Shown: positions 9,011 through 19,179, counted from the first letter of the stretch. The stretch: DNA of 64,000 nucleotides from Oceanobacillus sojae (GCF_007991515.1 NZ_BJYM01000009.1:1-64000), one strand, 5' to 3'. Program-made: numbers and translations. The notes: generated by a model from the sequence alone, not told the origin.

Positions 9011-9250
9011 TTATCTGTTTGCAAAAAATTCTTCTGCTTCTTCTAAATACTTTTCTTGATCGGGAGTTAAATCGTACTCCTCTTCAATTGCAGACACTGG
9101 ACAAACTGCCTTGCACGCGCCGCAATCGATGCAAATATCAGGATCAATATAAAATTGCTTGATGCCTTCTTCTATACAATCAACAGGACAAACACTAACG
9201 CATTCTCCCGCTTTTTCACCTCTGCATGGATCAAGAATAACAAAAGCCAT
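9011..9250 (-). CDS. Seven-iron ferredoxin ([3Fe-4S][4Fe-4S])
   Basis: Small acidic electron carrier of 79 residues. Cys9, Cys17, Cys21 and Cys25 form one cluster region with an unusual C-x7-C-x3-C spacing, and C40-x2-C43-x2-C46-x3-C50-P is a standard [4Fe-4S] motif. The pattern and the sequence (CVSVCPVDCIEEG, YIDPDICIDCGACKAVCP) match the seven-iron ferredoxins of thermophilic and other Bacillus species rather than the single-cluster Bacillus subtilis Fer. Monocistronic: it is bounded by a terminator downstream, and the redox partner is not evident from context. Confidence 0.92.
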   Translation of the reverse strand: MAFVILDPCRGEKAGECVSVCPVDCIEEGIKQFYIDPDICIDCGACKAVCPVSAIEEEYDLTPDQEKYLEEAEEFFANR

Positions 9251-9443
9251 GGAAAGAAAACCCTCCTTACATGATTAACATGATTCATCCTAAATGATAA
9301 GGGTTTTATGGGATGAAGTAAACTGTTTCACCTCTGTTTATGTGTATTTTCTGTGAAAAAAGCGAGACTTTATTAAGCAGATTTGCATTTTTTCTGCTGA
9401 AATTAGGTGACAGTAATCGAGCTGTCCAGCAATCCGTTTTATC

Positions 9444-11483
9444 CTATTTAATTTCAATAATACCGTTCTCTCCAGCATCTACCCCTGTTTTCAGCAATCC
9501 AACTCGCTGACCATCTTCCAGATTTGTAAAGATAATTGGGCTAATAGTTGATTTAGCATATTCACTAATGCAATCTAAATCAGCTTTTAATAACGTTTGA
9601 CCTACTTTCACTTCCTGTCCCTCTTCTACAAAAATTTCAAATCCTTCACCTTTAAGATTTACTGTATTAATACCAATATGAATCAAGATTTCTTTACCTG
9701 TTTCTGATTCCAGACCAATCGCATGCTTCGTAGGAAAAACATTCGTGACTTTCCCATTTACCGGAGAAACTACTAAACCATCCGACGGCTCAACTGCAAA
9801 GCCATCTCCCATCATTCTGCCGGCAAATAATTGATCAGGAACTTCTATAATCGAAATTAATCTTCCGTTTAGCGGGGAAGCAATATCTTCAACGAAGCTT
9901 GGATACTGTCCATGTTCCTTTGTTTCTTCCGCAGTGTAAAGCCCCGGATTTTCTGGCACAAGTCCAGGTGCCCTGCCGGATATAATATCCTGTATCTGCC
10001 CTTTAATAATTTCTGAGCGTGGTCCGAAAATAGCCTGAATATTATTTCCAACCTTCTGAATGCCTGTCGCGCCCAGCTGCTTCAGCTTATTTTTATCGAC
10101 CTCTTTAATTGAATTCACAGACACACGTAACCGCGTAATACAAGCATCCAGATGAGTAATATTTTTCTGTCCGCCCATTGCTTCTAATACATGATAGGCT
10201 AAATCAGCGGATTTTCTTTTTCCACCATTATTCTCTTCTTCAACTGTTTCTTCACGTCCCGGAGTCATCAGGTTAAACTTCTTAATAAAGAAACGGAATA
10301 AAAAGTAATAAAGCACTGCAAAGAAAAGTCCAAGTATAATTGTAATCCACCAGGGCTCCTGATTCGGCAATACTCCGAACAGTACGAAGTCAATTGCCCC
10401 TCCTGAGAAGGTATAACCGACATTGACACTGAACCATGTCATCAATACATAGGATAGCCCATCTAGAACTGCGTGAATAAAAAATAATAATGGTGATATG
10501 AATAAGAATAAGAACTCAATCGGTTCTGTAATACCTGTTAAGAAGGAAGTCAATGCCCCTGAAACAAGCAGTCCGGCAACAAGCTTCTTTCTTTCTGGAC
10601 GTGCAGTGTGATACATTGCAAGCGCTGCAGCAGGTAACCCAAACATCATAATCGGAAATTCTCCTGCCATAAAGTTACCTGCAGTAATCTTTACACCATC
10701 TCTTAACTGCGCAAAGAAAATGGTCATATCTCCACGAATAATTTCGCCGGCAAGGTTCGTATATGTACCAAATTCATACCAGAAGGGAGAATGAAAAATA
10801 TGATGCAGTCCAAATGGAATTAATAGACGTTTAATAAATCCAAACATAAACACTGCAATATAAGTTCCTTCTTCAATCAGCCAATAGGAAGCACTGTTCA
10901 TAACGTTTTGTATCGTCGGCCATATAAACATTAATAAAATTCCGGCAAGGAAAGAAACAGCTGCCGTCACAATTGGAACAAAGCGTTTTCCCGCGAAAAA
11001 TCCTAAGAAGGATGGCATCTCCATATTATGAAACCTGTTAAAACAATAGGCGGCTATTAAACCGGCGATAATCCCGCCAAATACCCCAGTCTGTAAAGTC
11101 CCTATCCCAAGTACACTTGCAAAACCAGGATCTTCCCTAATCATTTCTGGAGTTACCTGCATAAACGAACCCATTACCTGATTCATAACCAGGTAGCCTA
11201 CCAGTGCAGCAAGCCCGGCAGCTCCGTCACTTGCCAGTCCTATCGCAACACCAATTGCAAAAATAAGCGGTAAATTATCAAAAATAACTCCGCCGGCATC
11301 TTCCATTACTGTTGCAGTTAATTGAATCCAGTCCGCTTTAAGAAACGGAAGATATCCAAGCATGGTATCCTGTTGAGCAGCATTTCCAAATCCAAGCATA
11401 AGACCTGCTGCCGGCAAAAGAGCTACCGGAAGCATAAGTGCCTTACCAACCTTTTGAAGAACTCCAAACGTTCTTTTGAACAT
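9444..11483 (-). CDS. ptsG: Glucose PTS permease EIICBA (PtsG)
   Basis: Phosphotransferase permease of 679 residues that imports and phosphorylates glucose. Domain order is IIC (about 1-405, membrane), IIB (about 425-505, phospho-Cys448 in DACITRLRV) and IIA (about 530-670, His587 in KHAIG and phospho-His602 in ILIHIGINTV). The C-B-A order and length match Bacillus PtsG. It lies downstream of glcT, and the 150-bp gap holds a terminator and the RAT element bound by GlcT, so its transcription depends on antitermination. A close paralogue such as an N-acetylglucosamine permease is less likely because of the glcT linkage. Confidence 0.93.
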   Translation of the reverse strand: MFKRTFGVLQKVGKALMLPVALLPAAGLMLGFGNAAQQDTMLGYLPFLKADWIQLTATVMEDAGGVIFDNLPLIFAIGVAIGLASDGAAGLAALVGYLVMNQVMGSFMQVTPEMIREDPGFASVLGIGTLQTGVFGGIIAGLIAAYCFNRFHNMEMPSFLGFFAGKRFVPIVTAAVSFLAGILLMFIWPTIQNVMNSASYWLIEEGTYIAVFMFGFIKRLLIPFGLHHIFHSPFWYEFGTYTNLAGEIIRGDMTIFFAQLRDGVKITAGNFMAGEFPIMMFGLPAAALAMYHTARPERKKLVAGLLVSGALTSFLTGITEPIEFLFLFISPLLFFIHAVLDGLSYVLMTWFSVNVGYTFSGGAIDFVLFGVLPNQEPWWITIILGLFFAVLYYFLFRFFIKKFNLMTPGREETVEEENNGGKRKSADLAYHVLEAMGGQKNITHLDACITRLRVSVNSIKEVDKNKLKQLGATGIQKVGNNIQAIFGPRSEIIKGQIQDIISGRAPGLVPENPGLYTAEETKEHGQYPSFVEDIASPLNGRLISIIEVPDQLFAGRMMGDGFAVEPSDGLVVSPVNGKVTNVFPTKHAIGLESETGKEILIHIGINTVNLKGEGFEIFVEEGQEVKVGQTLLKADLDCISEYAKSTISPIIFTNLEDGQRVGLLKTGVDAGENGIIEIK

Positions 11484-11512
11484 ATAAACACCTCTTTAAT
11501 CTGACCCCGGCG

Positions 11513-11599
11513 ATAAAAAAGGCATAAGCAGAAACACAAGGATAGTGCATGCAGATACTGAATACTGTACCTCTCACTATCTAAGTATCCTTACTCATG
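11513..11599 (-). terminator. Leader terminator controlled by GlcT
   Basis: On the minus strand GGCATGAG and CTTATGCC close a long stem-loop followed by TTTTTTATC. Its left arm overlaps the RAT sequence, so GlcT binding would exclude it. Confidence 0.75.
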
Positions 11600-11621
11600 C
11601 CTGATCAAACCACTCACACGT
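11590..11621 (-). promoter_or_regulatory. RAT ribonucleic antiterminator of ptsG
   Basis: The minus strand reads ACGTGT, a short variable part, then TTTGATCAGGCATGAG, which closely resembles the RAT of Bacillus subtilis ptsG. It overlaps the 5' arm of the terminator at 11513-11599, as in the known system. Confidence 0.75.
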
Positions 11622-11636
11622 TTAAGAACTAAATAA

Positions 11637-12497
11637 TTATTTCGTCTTTGCTTTTAATTGAATACTTTCATATAGACGCTGCAAATGAATTGTCAAATAG
11701 ACGGATTCAGCATCAAAGATTGGTTTCTTTAAAGCCTGCTGCATAATTTTAATCAGCTTCCATGACAAATTATAGAACACCGGATATTCCTCTTTCAATA
11801 AGGCTGCCATTTTTTTCGGCTCCTCTACCTTATCTTCAATTAAAACACGTTCTATTGTATATCGGAGATGCCTGACAAAACGAGCATAATCCATACCATC
11901 TCTATCTAAAGTTATACAGAGCTGATCCTCAATCACCTGAATTAAATTAGATACAAGCTGTGAATACCGGTTAATTTCATTTAATGTTGTACCCTCCATT
12001 GCACTATGAATATGCAATGCAATAAATCCAATTTCTCCCACTGGCAGATGGACCGGTAAAAATTGATTCATATATTCTACAATTTCGGATGCAATTTCAT
12101 ATTCAAATGGATAAAGCACCTTTGTCTCTGACAGAAATGGATTACGAATTTCTAACCCTTTCTGCAAACGGGCAATTGCAAAAACAATATGGTCTGTCAA
12201 TGCAACAAGTGCATGTTCATCCGTAAATGTATTGACACGTTTTTTGATTATTTCTATAGAATCCACAATACTCTGCAATGTTTTTTCATCGATATTGTGA
12301 ATAATCTTTTTATAATTTTCCTGTTCTGCTTTATTTCGGAGAACAAATAGCTTCTCTACGGTTTTGGATTCAATAAGATCATGCTTCTTTTTAGCAAATC
12401 CGATGCCCTTCCCGATAAGGATGACTTCATTTTGATCCGTATCTTCGGCAATAAGAACATTGTTATTGAGTGATTTGATTACAGAAAAGGCATCCAT
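11637..12497 (-). CDS. glcT: Transcription antiterminator GlcT (BglG/LicT family)
   Basis: RNA-binding antiterminator of 286 residues. The N-terminal CAT domain (about 1-55, with SLNNNVLIAE) binds RAT RNA; two PRD domains follow (about 65-170 and 175-280) with conserved histidines (EIGFIALHIHSAM, SVYLTIHLQRLYE). I choose ATG at 12497 over the ATG at 12506, because an AGAGGGG site abuts the latter and sits 9 nt before the former, and because the resulting start aligns with Bacillus GlcT. It should allow ptsG transcription when glucose is present. A promoter lies at 12538-12565. Confidence 0.92.
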   Translation of the reverse strand: MDAFSVIKSLNNNVLIAEDTDQNEVILIGKGIGFAKKKHDLIESKTVEKLFVLRNKAEQENYKKIIHNIDEKTLQSIVDSIEIIKKRVNTFTDEHALVALTDHIVFAIARLQKGLEIRNPFLSETKVLYPFEYEIASEIVEYMNQFLPVHLPVGEIGFIALHIHSAMEGTTLNEINRYSQLVSNLIQVIEDQLCITLDRDGMDYARFVRHLRYTIERVLIEDKVEEPKKMAALLKEEYPVFYNLSWKLIKIMQQALKKPIFDAESVYLTIHLQRLYESIQLKAKTK

Positions 12498-12537
12498 ATC
12501 AATCATCCCCTCTACGTATTAACTCTCTCTTCTACCT

Positions 12538-12565
12538 ATTATATATCACTTCAACTAAACTGCAA
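12538..12565 (-). promoter_or_regulatory. SigA-type promoter of glcT
   Basis: Minus-strand -35 TTGCAG (12560-12565), 16-bp spacer, -10 TATAAT (12538-12543). Confidence 0.65.
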
Positions 12566-12682
12566 ATTATGGATTTTTTTAGGGAATAAGGTCTTTTAGT
12601 ATTGAAATGATGTACTTCCTATCTCAGCAAATACCTACTTAAAAAATCATTTTTTATATCCTTGTTCTTCGTTTCATTAGAT

Positions 12683-12716
12683 GAAAAAGTCCCCATTTTT
12701 ATTGTGGGGACTTTAC
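12683..12716 (-). terminator. Terminator after topB
   Basis: AAAGTCCCCA and TGGGGACTTT form a 10-bp stem just beyond the topB stop, with a TTTTT run on the minus strand. Confidence 0.75.
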
Positions 12717-12729
12717 CATTTCTATTCAC

Positions 12730-14898
12730 TCAGGAACGATCTTTTAACTTCGCCAATGCATCTGCAAGAGCATTGTTTTTAAAATCATCCTGCTTTTTCA
12801 TATACTTATTGACATCTTTTTTAGATACCTTCTGGTTCTTTTCTTTTTCTTTTCTGGCCTGGAAGGTAGATAACTTTTCACGATGCCCGCAGGAGCACAT
12901 AAACATTTGACCCTCGCCTTCGCCGCGGAGTTCTAAACGTTTATGGCACTTAGGACAGCGCGCATTAGTATATTTTGCGATATTCTTTTTACCGCCACAG
13001 CTGCGATCCTGGCAGACCAGCCTTTTACCATGCTTGTTTTTAACTTCCAGCATCAGCTTACCGCATTTCGGGCATTTTGTCCCTGTCATATTATCATGTT
13101 TGAACTTTTCTTCACTTGCTTTTATTTCTTGAACAGCCTGCTTTGTATACGTCTTGATTTCTTTTAAGAAGGCTTCTTTCTTTAGCTTGCCATCAGCAAT
13201 TTGCCCTAATTTTTGCTCCCACTCTGCTGTTAAGATTGGAGAACGGAGCTTTTCAGGTGCTAATTCTAACAGCTGCCTTCCTGTCGAGGTCAGATAGATA
13301 TATTTGCCCTTCAGCTCCATGTATTGATTATTGAACAGCTTTTCAATAATATCTGCACGAGTAGCAACCGTTCCAATGCCGCCTGTCTGCTTCATTGTTT
13401 TTACAAGCTCTTGCTTTTTCGTTTCCATATATTTCGTCGGGTTTTCCATTGCTTGCAGCAGACTTCCCTCTGTAAAGCGTTCCGGCGGTGTTGTCTGACC
13501 TTCCTTAATCGTATAGGTAAGAGCCATTTCCTCCCCTTTCGTAACTTGAGGAACACTGGAACGAATTTCTTCTTCATCGTCTGCCTGGTGCTGGTAAATT
13601 TCCTTCCAGCCTGAAGCAACAATTCTATTTCCCTTTGCCTCAAAGGTTTCCCCTGCTGCTTCTACGGTAATGCTCGTTTGCTCATATTCATACGGTTTGG
13701 AAAGAGCACCTAAAAAGCGCTGCACAATTAACTGGTAGATTTTCCGTTCCTGATTAGACAATGCACTGTAATCTACCGGTTCTTCTGTAGGGATAATCGC
13801 ATGGTGATCAGTTACTTTGCTGTTATCCACAATAGCTTTACTGATCCGTAAATCTTCTCTCAAGATTTTCCCCGCTGCTTTCGCATATTCATCTACACCA
13901 CTGGCTTTTACACGTTCTTTTAATGTAGATACCATATCCGCAGATAAATGCCTTGAATCAGTTCTTGGGTACGTAACAAGCTTATGCTGTTCATATAATT
14001 TCTGCAAAACAGATAATGTTTGTTTCGCCGAAAATTGATAAATCCGGTTGGCGTCCCTCTGTAAATCCGTTAAATCATATAGTGTCGGCGCATGTTTTTT
14101 CTTATGCTTTTTATCCACATGCGAAATAACTGATTTTTCTTTGGATACTTTTGCTTTTAATTTATCCACTGCTTCCTTTGAGAAAATACGGGATTGGTTC
14201 TTTTTATCCTTCCAGGTTACCACAAATCCGCCTTTTGTTTTTCCCTGCAGCTGATAGTACGTCTTTGGCTTAAATTGATTAATTTCCTGTTCGCGCATGG
14301 CAATCATTTCAAGCGTAGGTGTCTGTACACGACCGCTGGATAAAGAAGCATTATGCTTTGTTGTTAATGCTCTTGTCGCATTTAAACCGACATACCAGTC
14401 TGCTTCCGAACGCGCTACAGCTGATTGATACAGATTCCAATATTGATTTCCAGGCTTTAAGTTTCGAAAGCCATCTTTAATTGCTTTATCTGTAACAGAG
14501 CTGATCCATAGACGCTGAACCGGCTTCTTGACATGAGCTTTTTCCAAAATCCATCTGGCAACAAGCTCTCCTTCTCTTCCAGCATCGGTAGCAATAACAA
14601 TATTGCTTACATCTTGACGTGACAACTGCTGTTTTACGGTTTGGAATTGCTTACCTGTCTTCTTCATCACAACCAATTTCAAATGATCGGGAAGCATCGG
14701 TAAATCTTCCATACTCCATGTTTTATATTTTGCATCATAGACTTCTGGATCTGCTAAGGTAACTAAATGTCCTAACGCCCAGGTCACAATGTACTTTGTC
14801 CCTTCCTGATAACCATTACCTTTTTTATTACAGCCAAGGACTCTTGCTATATCTTTACCTACAGACGGCTTTTCTGCTAATACTACTGTCTTACTCAT
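12730..14898 (-). CDS. topB: DNA topoisomerase III
   Basis: Type IA topoisomerase of 722 residues that relaxes and decatenates DNA. The N-terminal TOPRIM domain shows VVLAEKPSVGKDIARVLG and ATDAGREGE; the active-site tyrosine is Tyr310 in TYPRTDSRHLS. The C-terminus carries two zinc-ribbon-like cysteine sets (CPKCGKLM...CQDRSCGG and CPKCHKRL...CSCGH, about 610-680) and a lysine-rich tail. Length matches Bacillus TopB. It is transcribed alone, with a terminator immediately downstream. Confidence 0.95.
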   Translation of the reverse strand: MSKTVVLAEKPSVGKDIARVLGCNKKGNGYQEGTKYIVTWALGHLVTLADPEVYDAKYKTWSMEDLPMLPDHLKLVVMKKTGKQFQTVKQQLSRQDVSNIVIATDAGREGELVARWILEKAHVKKPVQRLWISSVTDKAIKDGFRNLKPGNQYWNLYQSAVARSEADWYVGLNATRALTTKHNASLSSGRVQTPTLEMIAMREQEINQFKPKTYYQLQGKTKGGFVVTWKDKKNQSRIFSKEAVDKLKAKVSKEKSVISHVDKKHKKKHAPTLYDLTDLQRDANRIYQFSAKQTLSVLQKLYEQHKLVTYPRTDSRHLSADMVSTLKERVKASGVDEYAKAAGKILREDLRISKAIVDNSKVTDHHAIIPTEEPVDYSALSNQERKIYQLIVQRFLGALSKPYEYEQTSITVEAAGETFEAKGNRIVASGWKEIYQHQADDEEEIRSSVPQVTKGEEMALTYTIKEGQTTPPERFTEGSLLQAMENPTKYMETKKQELVKTMKQTGGIGTVATRADIIEKLFNNQYMELKGKYIYLTSTGRQLLELAPEKLRSPILTAEWEQKLGQIADGKLKKEAFLKEIKTYTKQAVQEIKASEEKFKHDNMTGTKCPKCGKLMLEVKNKHGKRLVCQDRSCGGKKNIAKYTNARCPKCHKRLELRGEGEGQMFMCSCGHREKLSTFQARKEKEKNQKVSKKDVNKYMKKQDDFKNNALADALAKLKDRS

Positions 14899-15086
14899 TT
14901 ATATCCCTCTTTTTATCGGTTTCTATTCTGTTACTACTTTAACATATTTCCTTGTAACACGTTCAATCAAGGCACACATTGCCCCTGAAAACATAGAATA
15001 TCCTACACAAAAATTATTAGAACGATACAGCTTCATGCTACCCTCAGAAGCTTTTACTTGTACTTATTAGAAAAAGGATGTTTTAT

Positions 15087-15719
15087 ATGATATATACAGG
15101 TATGCTTTTACTCGTTATTGCAGTAAGTCTGGATGGATTTAGTGTAGGAATAACCTATGGTATGCGAAAAATTAAAGTTCCTTTACTCTCCTTAACTGTT
15201 ATTATGTTCTGCTCAGGAATGATTGTCTATCTATCGATGGAGGTCGGAGATTTCTTACGCTCTTTTATCTCTCCTCAAGGAGCAAGTATGCTTGGAGGCG
15301 GCATTCTTATTTTTTTAGGCTTCTTCTCCCTTATTTCCATGTTTCGCTCAAGAGAAACAAACACAGCAGAAAATAAAGAGCAGCCCTCATCCAATGTTAA
15401 ATTGGAAAATGTGAGAACAGTGCTCAGCCGCCCAAAGGAAGCTGATTTAGATAAATCTGGTATTATCTCTCTGAATGAATCCATTCTGTTAGGATTTGCT
15501 TTAGCACTTGATGCATTTGGAGCCGGTATTGGAGCTGCTATGCTTGGATACTCTCCTTTTACCACAGCTTTATTAACAGCCTGCATGAGTGGAGTCTTTT
15601 TGTATAGCGGGATTATGTTCGGAAGTTATTTATGGAGAATACCTGCCTTACAGCGTCTATCCTTTTTACCGTCAGTTTTTCTTATTACCTTGGGATGCTG
15701 GAATGTATTTAGCGGCTAG
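15087..15719 (+). CDS. ytaF: YtaF-type sporulation/MntP-like membrane protein
   Basis: Integral membrane protein of 210 residues with six hydrophobic segments in two halves that resemble each other (VIAVSLDGFSVGI near the start, LGFALALDAFGAGIGAAM in the second half). The repeated 'SLD-F-x-G' motif is that of the MntP/YtaF superfamily; the acidic residues may bind metal. I prefer ATG 15087 to the upstream ATG 15078, because the AAAAAGG site lies 8 nt before it. In Bacillus ytaF is a sporulation-associated gene of unknown mechanism. Monocistronic with its own terminator. Confidence 0.8.
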   Translation: MIYTGMLLLVIAVSLDGFSVGITYGMRKIKVPLLSLTVIMFCSGMIVYLSMEVGDFLRSFISPQGASMLGGGILIFLGFFSLISMFRSRETNTAENKEQPSSNVKLENVRTVLSRPKEADLDKSGIISLNESILLGFALALDAFGAGIGAAMLGYSPFTTALLTACMSGVFLYSGIMFGSYLWRIPALQRLSFLPSVFLITLGCWNVFSG

Positions 15720-15815
15720 TCTTAAGCTTTCTGAAAACATTGAGTATATTTTTCTAAAGGAAGCTGATTCATTTCAAATTCGTTACTGCACATTAAATCA
15801 CCTTGGAACCAGACA

Positions 15816-15856
15816 AAATCACCGTATCAAATAAACTCGATACGGTGATTTATTTA
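15816..15856 (+). terminator. Terminator after ytaF
   Basis: AAATCACCGTATC and GATACGGTGATTT form a perfect 13-bp stem followed by ATTTATTAT. Confidence 0.8.
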
Positions 15857-15865
15857 TTATAACTT

Positions 15866-16060
15866 AAAGAGGACCTTCAAAAAGTCCAATAAAGATGACA
15901 CAGCGAATTTCTGCGTTGACGAGCATTTTCCAATGGGACTGCGATTACTCGCCCCACCAAAAGCGTTACTCACGTATTATAAAGCATACGCTCCGTTCGG
16001 AAAATGCTAATCGCCTTGAACTTCTTGGTCCTATTTATCAGCCTTTTTGATCACGTACTT
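15866..16060. repeat. Dispersed imperfect palindromic repeat, long copy 1
   Basis: Starts AGGACCTTCAAAAAGTCC and ends with CTTTTTGATC; inside, GAGCATTTTCC (15921-15931) and GGAAAATGCT (15999-16008) face each other, so the whole element is a degenerate inverted repeat. It shares ATGGGACTG...TGCGATTACTCG with the inverted copy at 19180-19355. It fills the 346-bp gap after ytaF; no gene is seen there. Confidence 0.6.
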
Positions 16061-16065
16061 AAAGA

Positions 16066-17949
16066 TTACTCTTCTTCCTGCGCAAAGAATGCTATAACAT
16101 CTTTTTTATTTTTTAACTTAATTAATTTCTCCACATTTTCTAATTCAGAGCAGCTGGTAGCTATAGAAGACAATAGCTCAAGGTGCTCATTTCCTTTGCC
16201 GGCAATACCAATAACTAATCTCACTTCATTTCCATCCCAATCTATTGGGTTATCATAAAATACAATTGCTAAGCCGGATTGGTAGACTTCTTCTTTCGCA
16301 TTGTCTGTACCATGAGGAATGGCTAAGAGATTTCCCATATATGTTGATACACTTTTCTCTCTTTCGAACATTTTCTCCACATAATCATCGGAAACATACC
16401 CCTGCTCCACAAGGATTCTTCCTGCTTCAGCGATTGCTTGCTCTTTATCCTTTGCTTCCCCGGACAGCTTAATATTGTCTTCTGTCAGTATTTCATTCAT
16501 TTTATGCTCGCTATCAAAGCTTCCGGCATTCTTAATTTTTTCTACAACTTCATCATAGGATGGACTGTTTAGGAAGTTATCAATAGAAATATGATAAGCA
16601 TCAGGCTGCTTGGCTTTTGCCCGGTCTGTCAGCTCTTTATGTGTGAAAATAATATCTGCTTCGGTTGGTAAATTACTAATAGCAATATTTTTAACAGTAA
16701 TCTCCTCATACCCTGCAGCCTTTAGTTTCTTTTTAACCAATGATGCCCCCATAGCACTTGATCCAAGACCTGCATCACAAGCAAATATAATATGCTTTAC
16801 ATTGCCAAAATCCATTGCTGAAGCATTATTTTCAGTTTGGCCGGAATTACTCAATCCGGAAACAACACTGCTCTTTTTCCCTTTAATTGCTTCCATTTTT
16901 TTACTTGCTTCTGCAAGATCATCACTGTCGCCTTTTTTATCAAACTTAAGAATAATCGATGCCACGGCAAACGATACTGCTGTTGCAAATAAAACACTTA
17001 GAATAACACCAATATAACTATCAGAAGCTGTCATTAACAGAATAGAGATAATACTTCCCGGAGAAGCCACGCTCACTAAGCCGGCATCAAAAACGGTTAA
17101 CGTAAATATACCAGTCATCCCGCCTAAAATAGCAGCAATAATTAATAGCGGTTTCATTAATACATACGGGAAATAGATTTCATGAATTCCACCGATAAAA
17201 TGAATGATACCGGCCCCATAGGCAGAGGCTTTCGTTGCTCCTTTGCCGAAAAGCATGAATGCCAGCAAGATTCCTAAACCAGGGCCAGGGTTTGCTTCGA
17301 GTAAGTAAAGAATAGATTTCCCGGTTTCCTCTATCTGACTGCTTGCAATCGGGTTTAAAATTCCCTGGTTAATCGCATTGTTGAGAAACATTACTTTCCC
17401 CGGTTCAATAAAGATACTGACGAGCGGGAGAAGCCCATGACTTACCAAAAAGTCCACTCCTGCTCCCAACACTTTAGTAAACGCACTCACAAGTGGTCCA
17501 ATAGCGATTGATCCAAATAATGCCAGTATTGCACCAATTATTCCTGCTGAAAAATTATTAACCAGCAGTTCAAATCCGGACTTAATTTTACCTTCAAAGA
17601 CCTGGTCGAATTTTTTAATAGCTAATCCGCCCAGCGGCCCCATAATCATTGCTCCGATAAACATCGGTATATCCGCTGCAACAATGACCCCCATTGTTGC
17701 AACAGCTCCTACAACCCCTCCGCGAAAGTCATGAAGCAGACGTCCGCCGGTAAAACCAATCAGTAATGGCAGCAGATAGTTCAGCATCGGACTAATAAAA
17801 TTAGTGAAAAGCTCCAATTGCGTCGGTACAGCGATTGCTGTTAAAATCCCCCATGCGATAAAAGCTCCAAGGTTAGGGATAATCATACTGCTTAAATTAC
17901 TGCCATACGTTTGAATCCTTGAACGAATACTCTTCTTTTGCCCACTCAT
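16066..17949 (-). CDS. Mannitol-type PTS permease EIICBA (second, fused copy)
   Basis: PTS permease of 627 residues: IIC membrane domain (about 1-345), IIB with phospho-Cys391 (FACDAGLGSSAMGASLV) and a fused IIA with phospho-His546 (AIPHGTDNAKEE). The IIC part is very similar to the mannitol EIICB encoded at 35217-36647, but this protein carries its own IIA like enterobacterial MtlA. Its neighbours are a Gfo/Idh dehydrogenase, a ROK kinase and NanE rather than mannitol-1-phosphate dehydrogenase, so the substrate may be a different alditol or an amino-sugar derivative. 'Mannitol' here is only a family label. Confidence 0.88.
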   Translation of the reverse strand: MSGQKKSIRSRIQTYGSNLSSMIIPNLGAFIAWGILTAIAVPTQLELFTNFISPMLNYLLPLLIGFTGGRLLHDFRGGVVGAVATMGVIVAADIPMFIGAMIMGPLGGLAIKKFDQVFEGKIKSGFELLVNNFSAGIIGAILALFGSIAIGPLVSAFTKVLGAGVDFLVSHGLLPLVSIFIEPGKVMFLNNAINQGILNPIASSQIEETGKSILYLLEANPGPGLGILLAFMLFGKGATKASAYGAGIIHFIGGIHEIYFPYVLMKPLLIIAAILGGMTGIFTLTVFDAGLVSVASPGSIISILLMTASDSYIGVILSVLFATAVSFAVASIILKFDKKGDSDDLAEASKKMEAIKGKKSSVVSGLSNSGQTENNASAMDFGNVKHIIFACDAGLGSSAMGASLVKKKLKAAGYEEITVKNIAISNLPTEADIIFTHKELTDRAKAKQPDAYHISIDNFLNSPSYDEVVEKIKNAGSFDSEHKMNEILTEDNIKLSGEAKDKEQAIAEAGRILVEQGYVSDDYVEKMFEREKSVSTYMGNLLAIPHGTDNAKEEVYQSGLAIVFYDNPIDWDGNEVRLVIGIAGKGNEHLELLSSIATSCSELENVEKLIKLKNKKDVIAFFAQEEE

Positions 17950-17984
17950 TCGTTACAGCCCCCTTTGTTATGACCAGCTCTTTA

Positions 17985-18986
17985 TTAATTCACTTTTACC
18001 GGCTGACCGGTTTCAAGTGATTGTTCGATACTTCTGACAACTTTGACTGCTCTCAGCGCTTCTTCCACTGAAATAGGAAATTCTTTATCATTTAAAACAT
18101 TATTCACAAAAGTACTCAGTTCTTCTTTCATGATTCCAGTCTGTGTTCCATATAGATCCACTCCATACATAGTATCCGGGAATGTAATCTTATGGTCTTT
18201 TTCAAATACCCGGATAGATTGGTCAAGAATATCAATATTGATTACACCGTCTGTCCCGGTAATATCAAGCTTAGCATCCAGTTCTACATGGTTATCTGGC
18301 AACACCCAGCTTGTCTCATAGCTTCCGATTGTTCCAGATTCAAATTTTAGTGTGGTGATAATAGCATCTGCCGTATCAAATTCTTTTAAGCGCTTTCTTA
18401 CTTCAACTGCAGAAACTTCCACAATCTTATCTCCTGTAATCCACTCAATAGCATCTAAATCATGAACACCTAAAAACATCACTACTGACGTTCTTCCTTT
18501 TAATCTTCTTCCATTCTGATAAGAATTGTTACGTCTGGAATGAAGATGAACCGGTTCACCGATTTTCCCCGCTGCAACTGCCTGTTTTGCATGATAATAT
18601 CTTGGGTCCCAGCGTAATGTGTGGCCAACCATCATTTTTACGCCAGTTTCTTTCACTTTATCAATAATCCCTTGTGCATCTTCTACATTGTCAGCCAATG
18701 GTTTTTCAATCAGAATATGCTTATGATAATCACAAGCCTTGCAGGCAACCTCAAAGTGCTGATCATCTGATGTACAGATACTGACTGCATGCACATTCTC
18801 GTCCTTCAACAACTCTTCTAAATTATGAACAGCAGTGGTCTGAAATTGTTCAGCCATATTTTCTGCGTGCTCCTGATTAATATCGTGAACTGCTACCAAA
18901 TTTACATGAGGCAGCTCCGAATAAATTCTTGCGTGTGATTGCCCCATTACTCCCATACCAATTACAGCTACATTTAATTTATTCAA
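17985..18986 (-). CDS. Gfo/Idh/MocA family oxidoreductase
   Basis: NAD(P)-dependent sugar dehydrogenase-like protein of 333 residues. The Rossmann nucleotide motif is VAVIGMGVMGQSHARIY near the N-terminus, the family's lysine motif is IEKPLADN, and a GVHDLDAIEWITG segment holds the conserved His. The start is not certain: an AAAGGAG site touches an ATG at 18995, while a TTG at 18986 is 9 nt downstream and gives a normal family N-terminus, so I use TTG. It sits 35 bp upstream of the EIICBA gene, suggesting it oxidises the phosphorylated product of that permease or a derivative. Confidence 0.85.
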   Translation of the reverse strand: MNKLNVAVIGMGVMGQSHARIYSELPHVNLVAVHDINQEHAENMAEQFQTTAVHNLEELLKDENVHAVSICTSDDQHFEVACKACDYHKHILIEKPLADNVEDAQGIIDKVKETGVKMMVGHTLRWDPRYYHAKQAVAAGKIGEPVHLHSRRNNSYQNGRRLKGRTSVVMFLGVHDLDAIEWITGDKIVEVSAVEVRKRLKEFDTADAIITTLKFESGTIGSYETSWVLPDNHVELDAKLDITGTDGVINIDILDQSIRVFEKDHKITFPDTMYGVDLYGTQTGIMKEELSTFVNNVLNDKEFPISVEEALRAVKVVRSIEQSLETGQPVKVN

Positions 18987-19179
18987 TATACCCATCTCCT
19001 TTATATTTGATAGATTCAATTAATTTGCTAGATAAGTTGTAATAAAGATTTTACTTTCTAGCATTCGCTCCGGAAAAACACTACGCTAATTGAATGGTTA
19101 ACCATGAAATAAGTAATTTGTCATGTTAGACACAAAAGATAAATTTAAGAATTCAACTTATACAATTCAAAAAGTAATC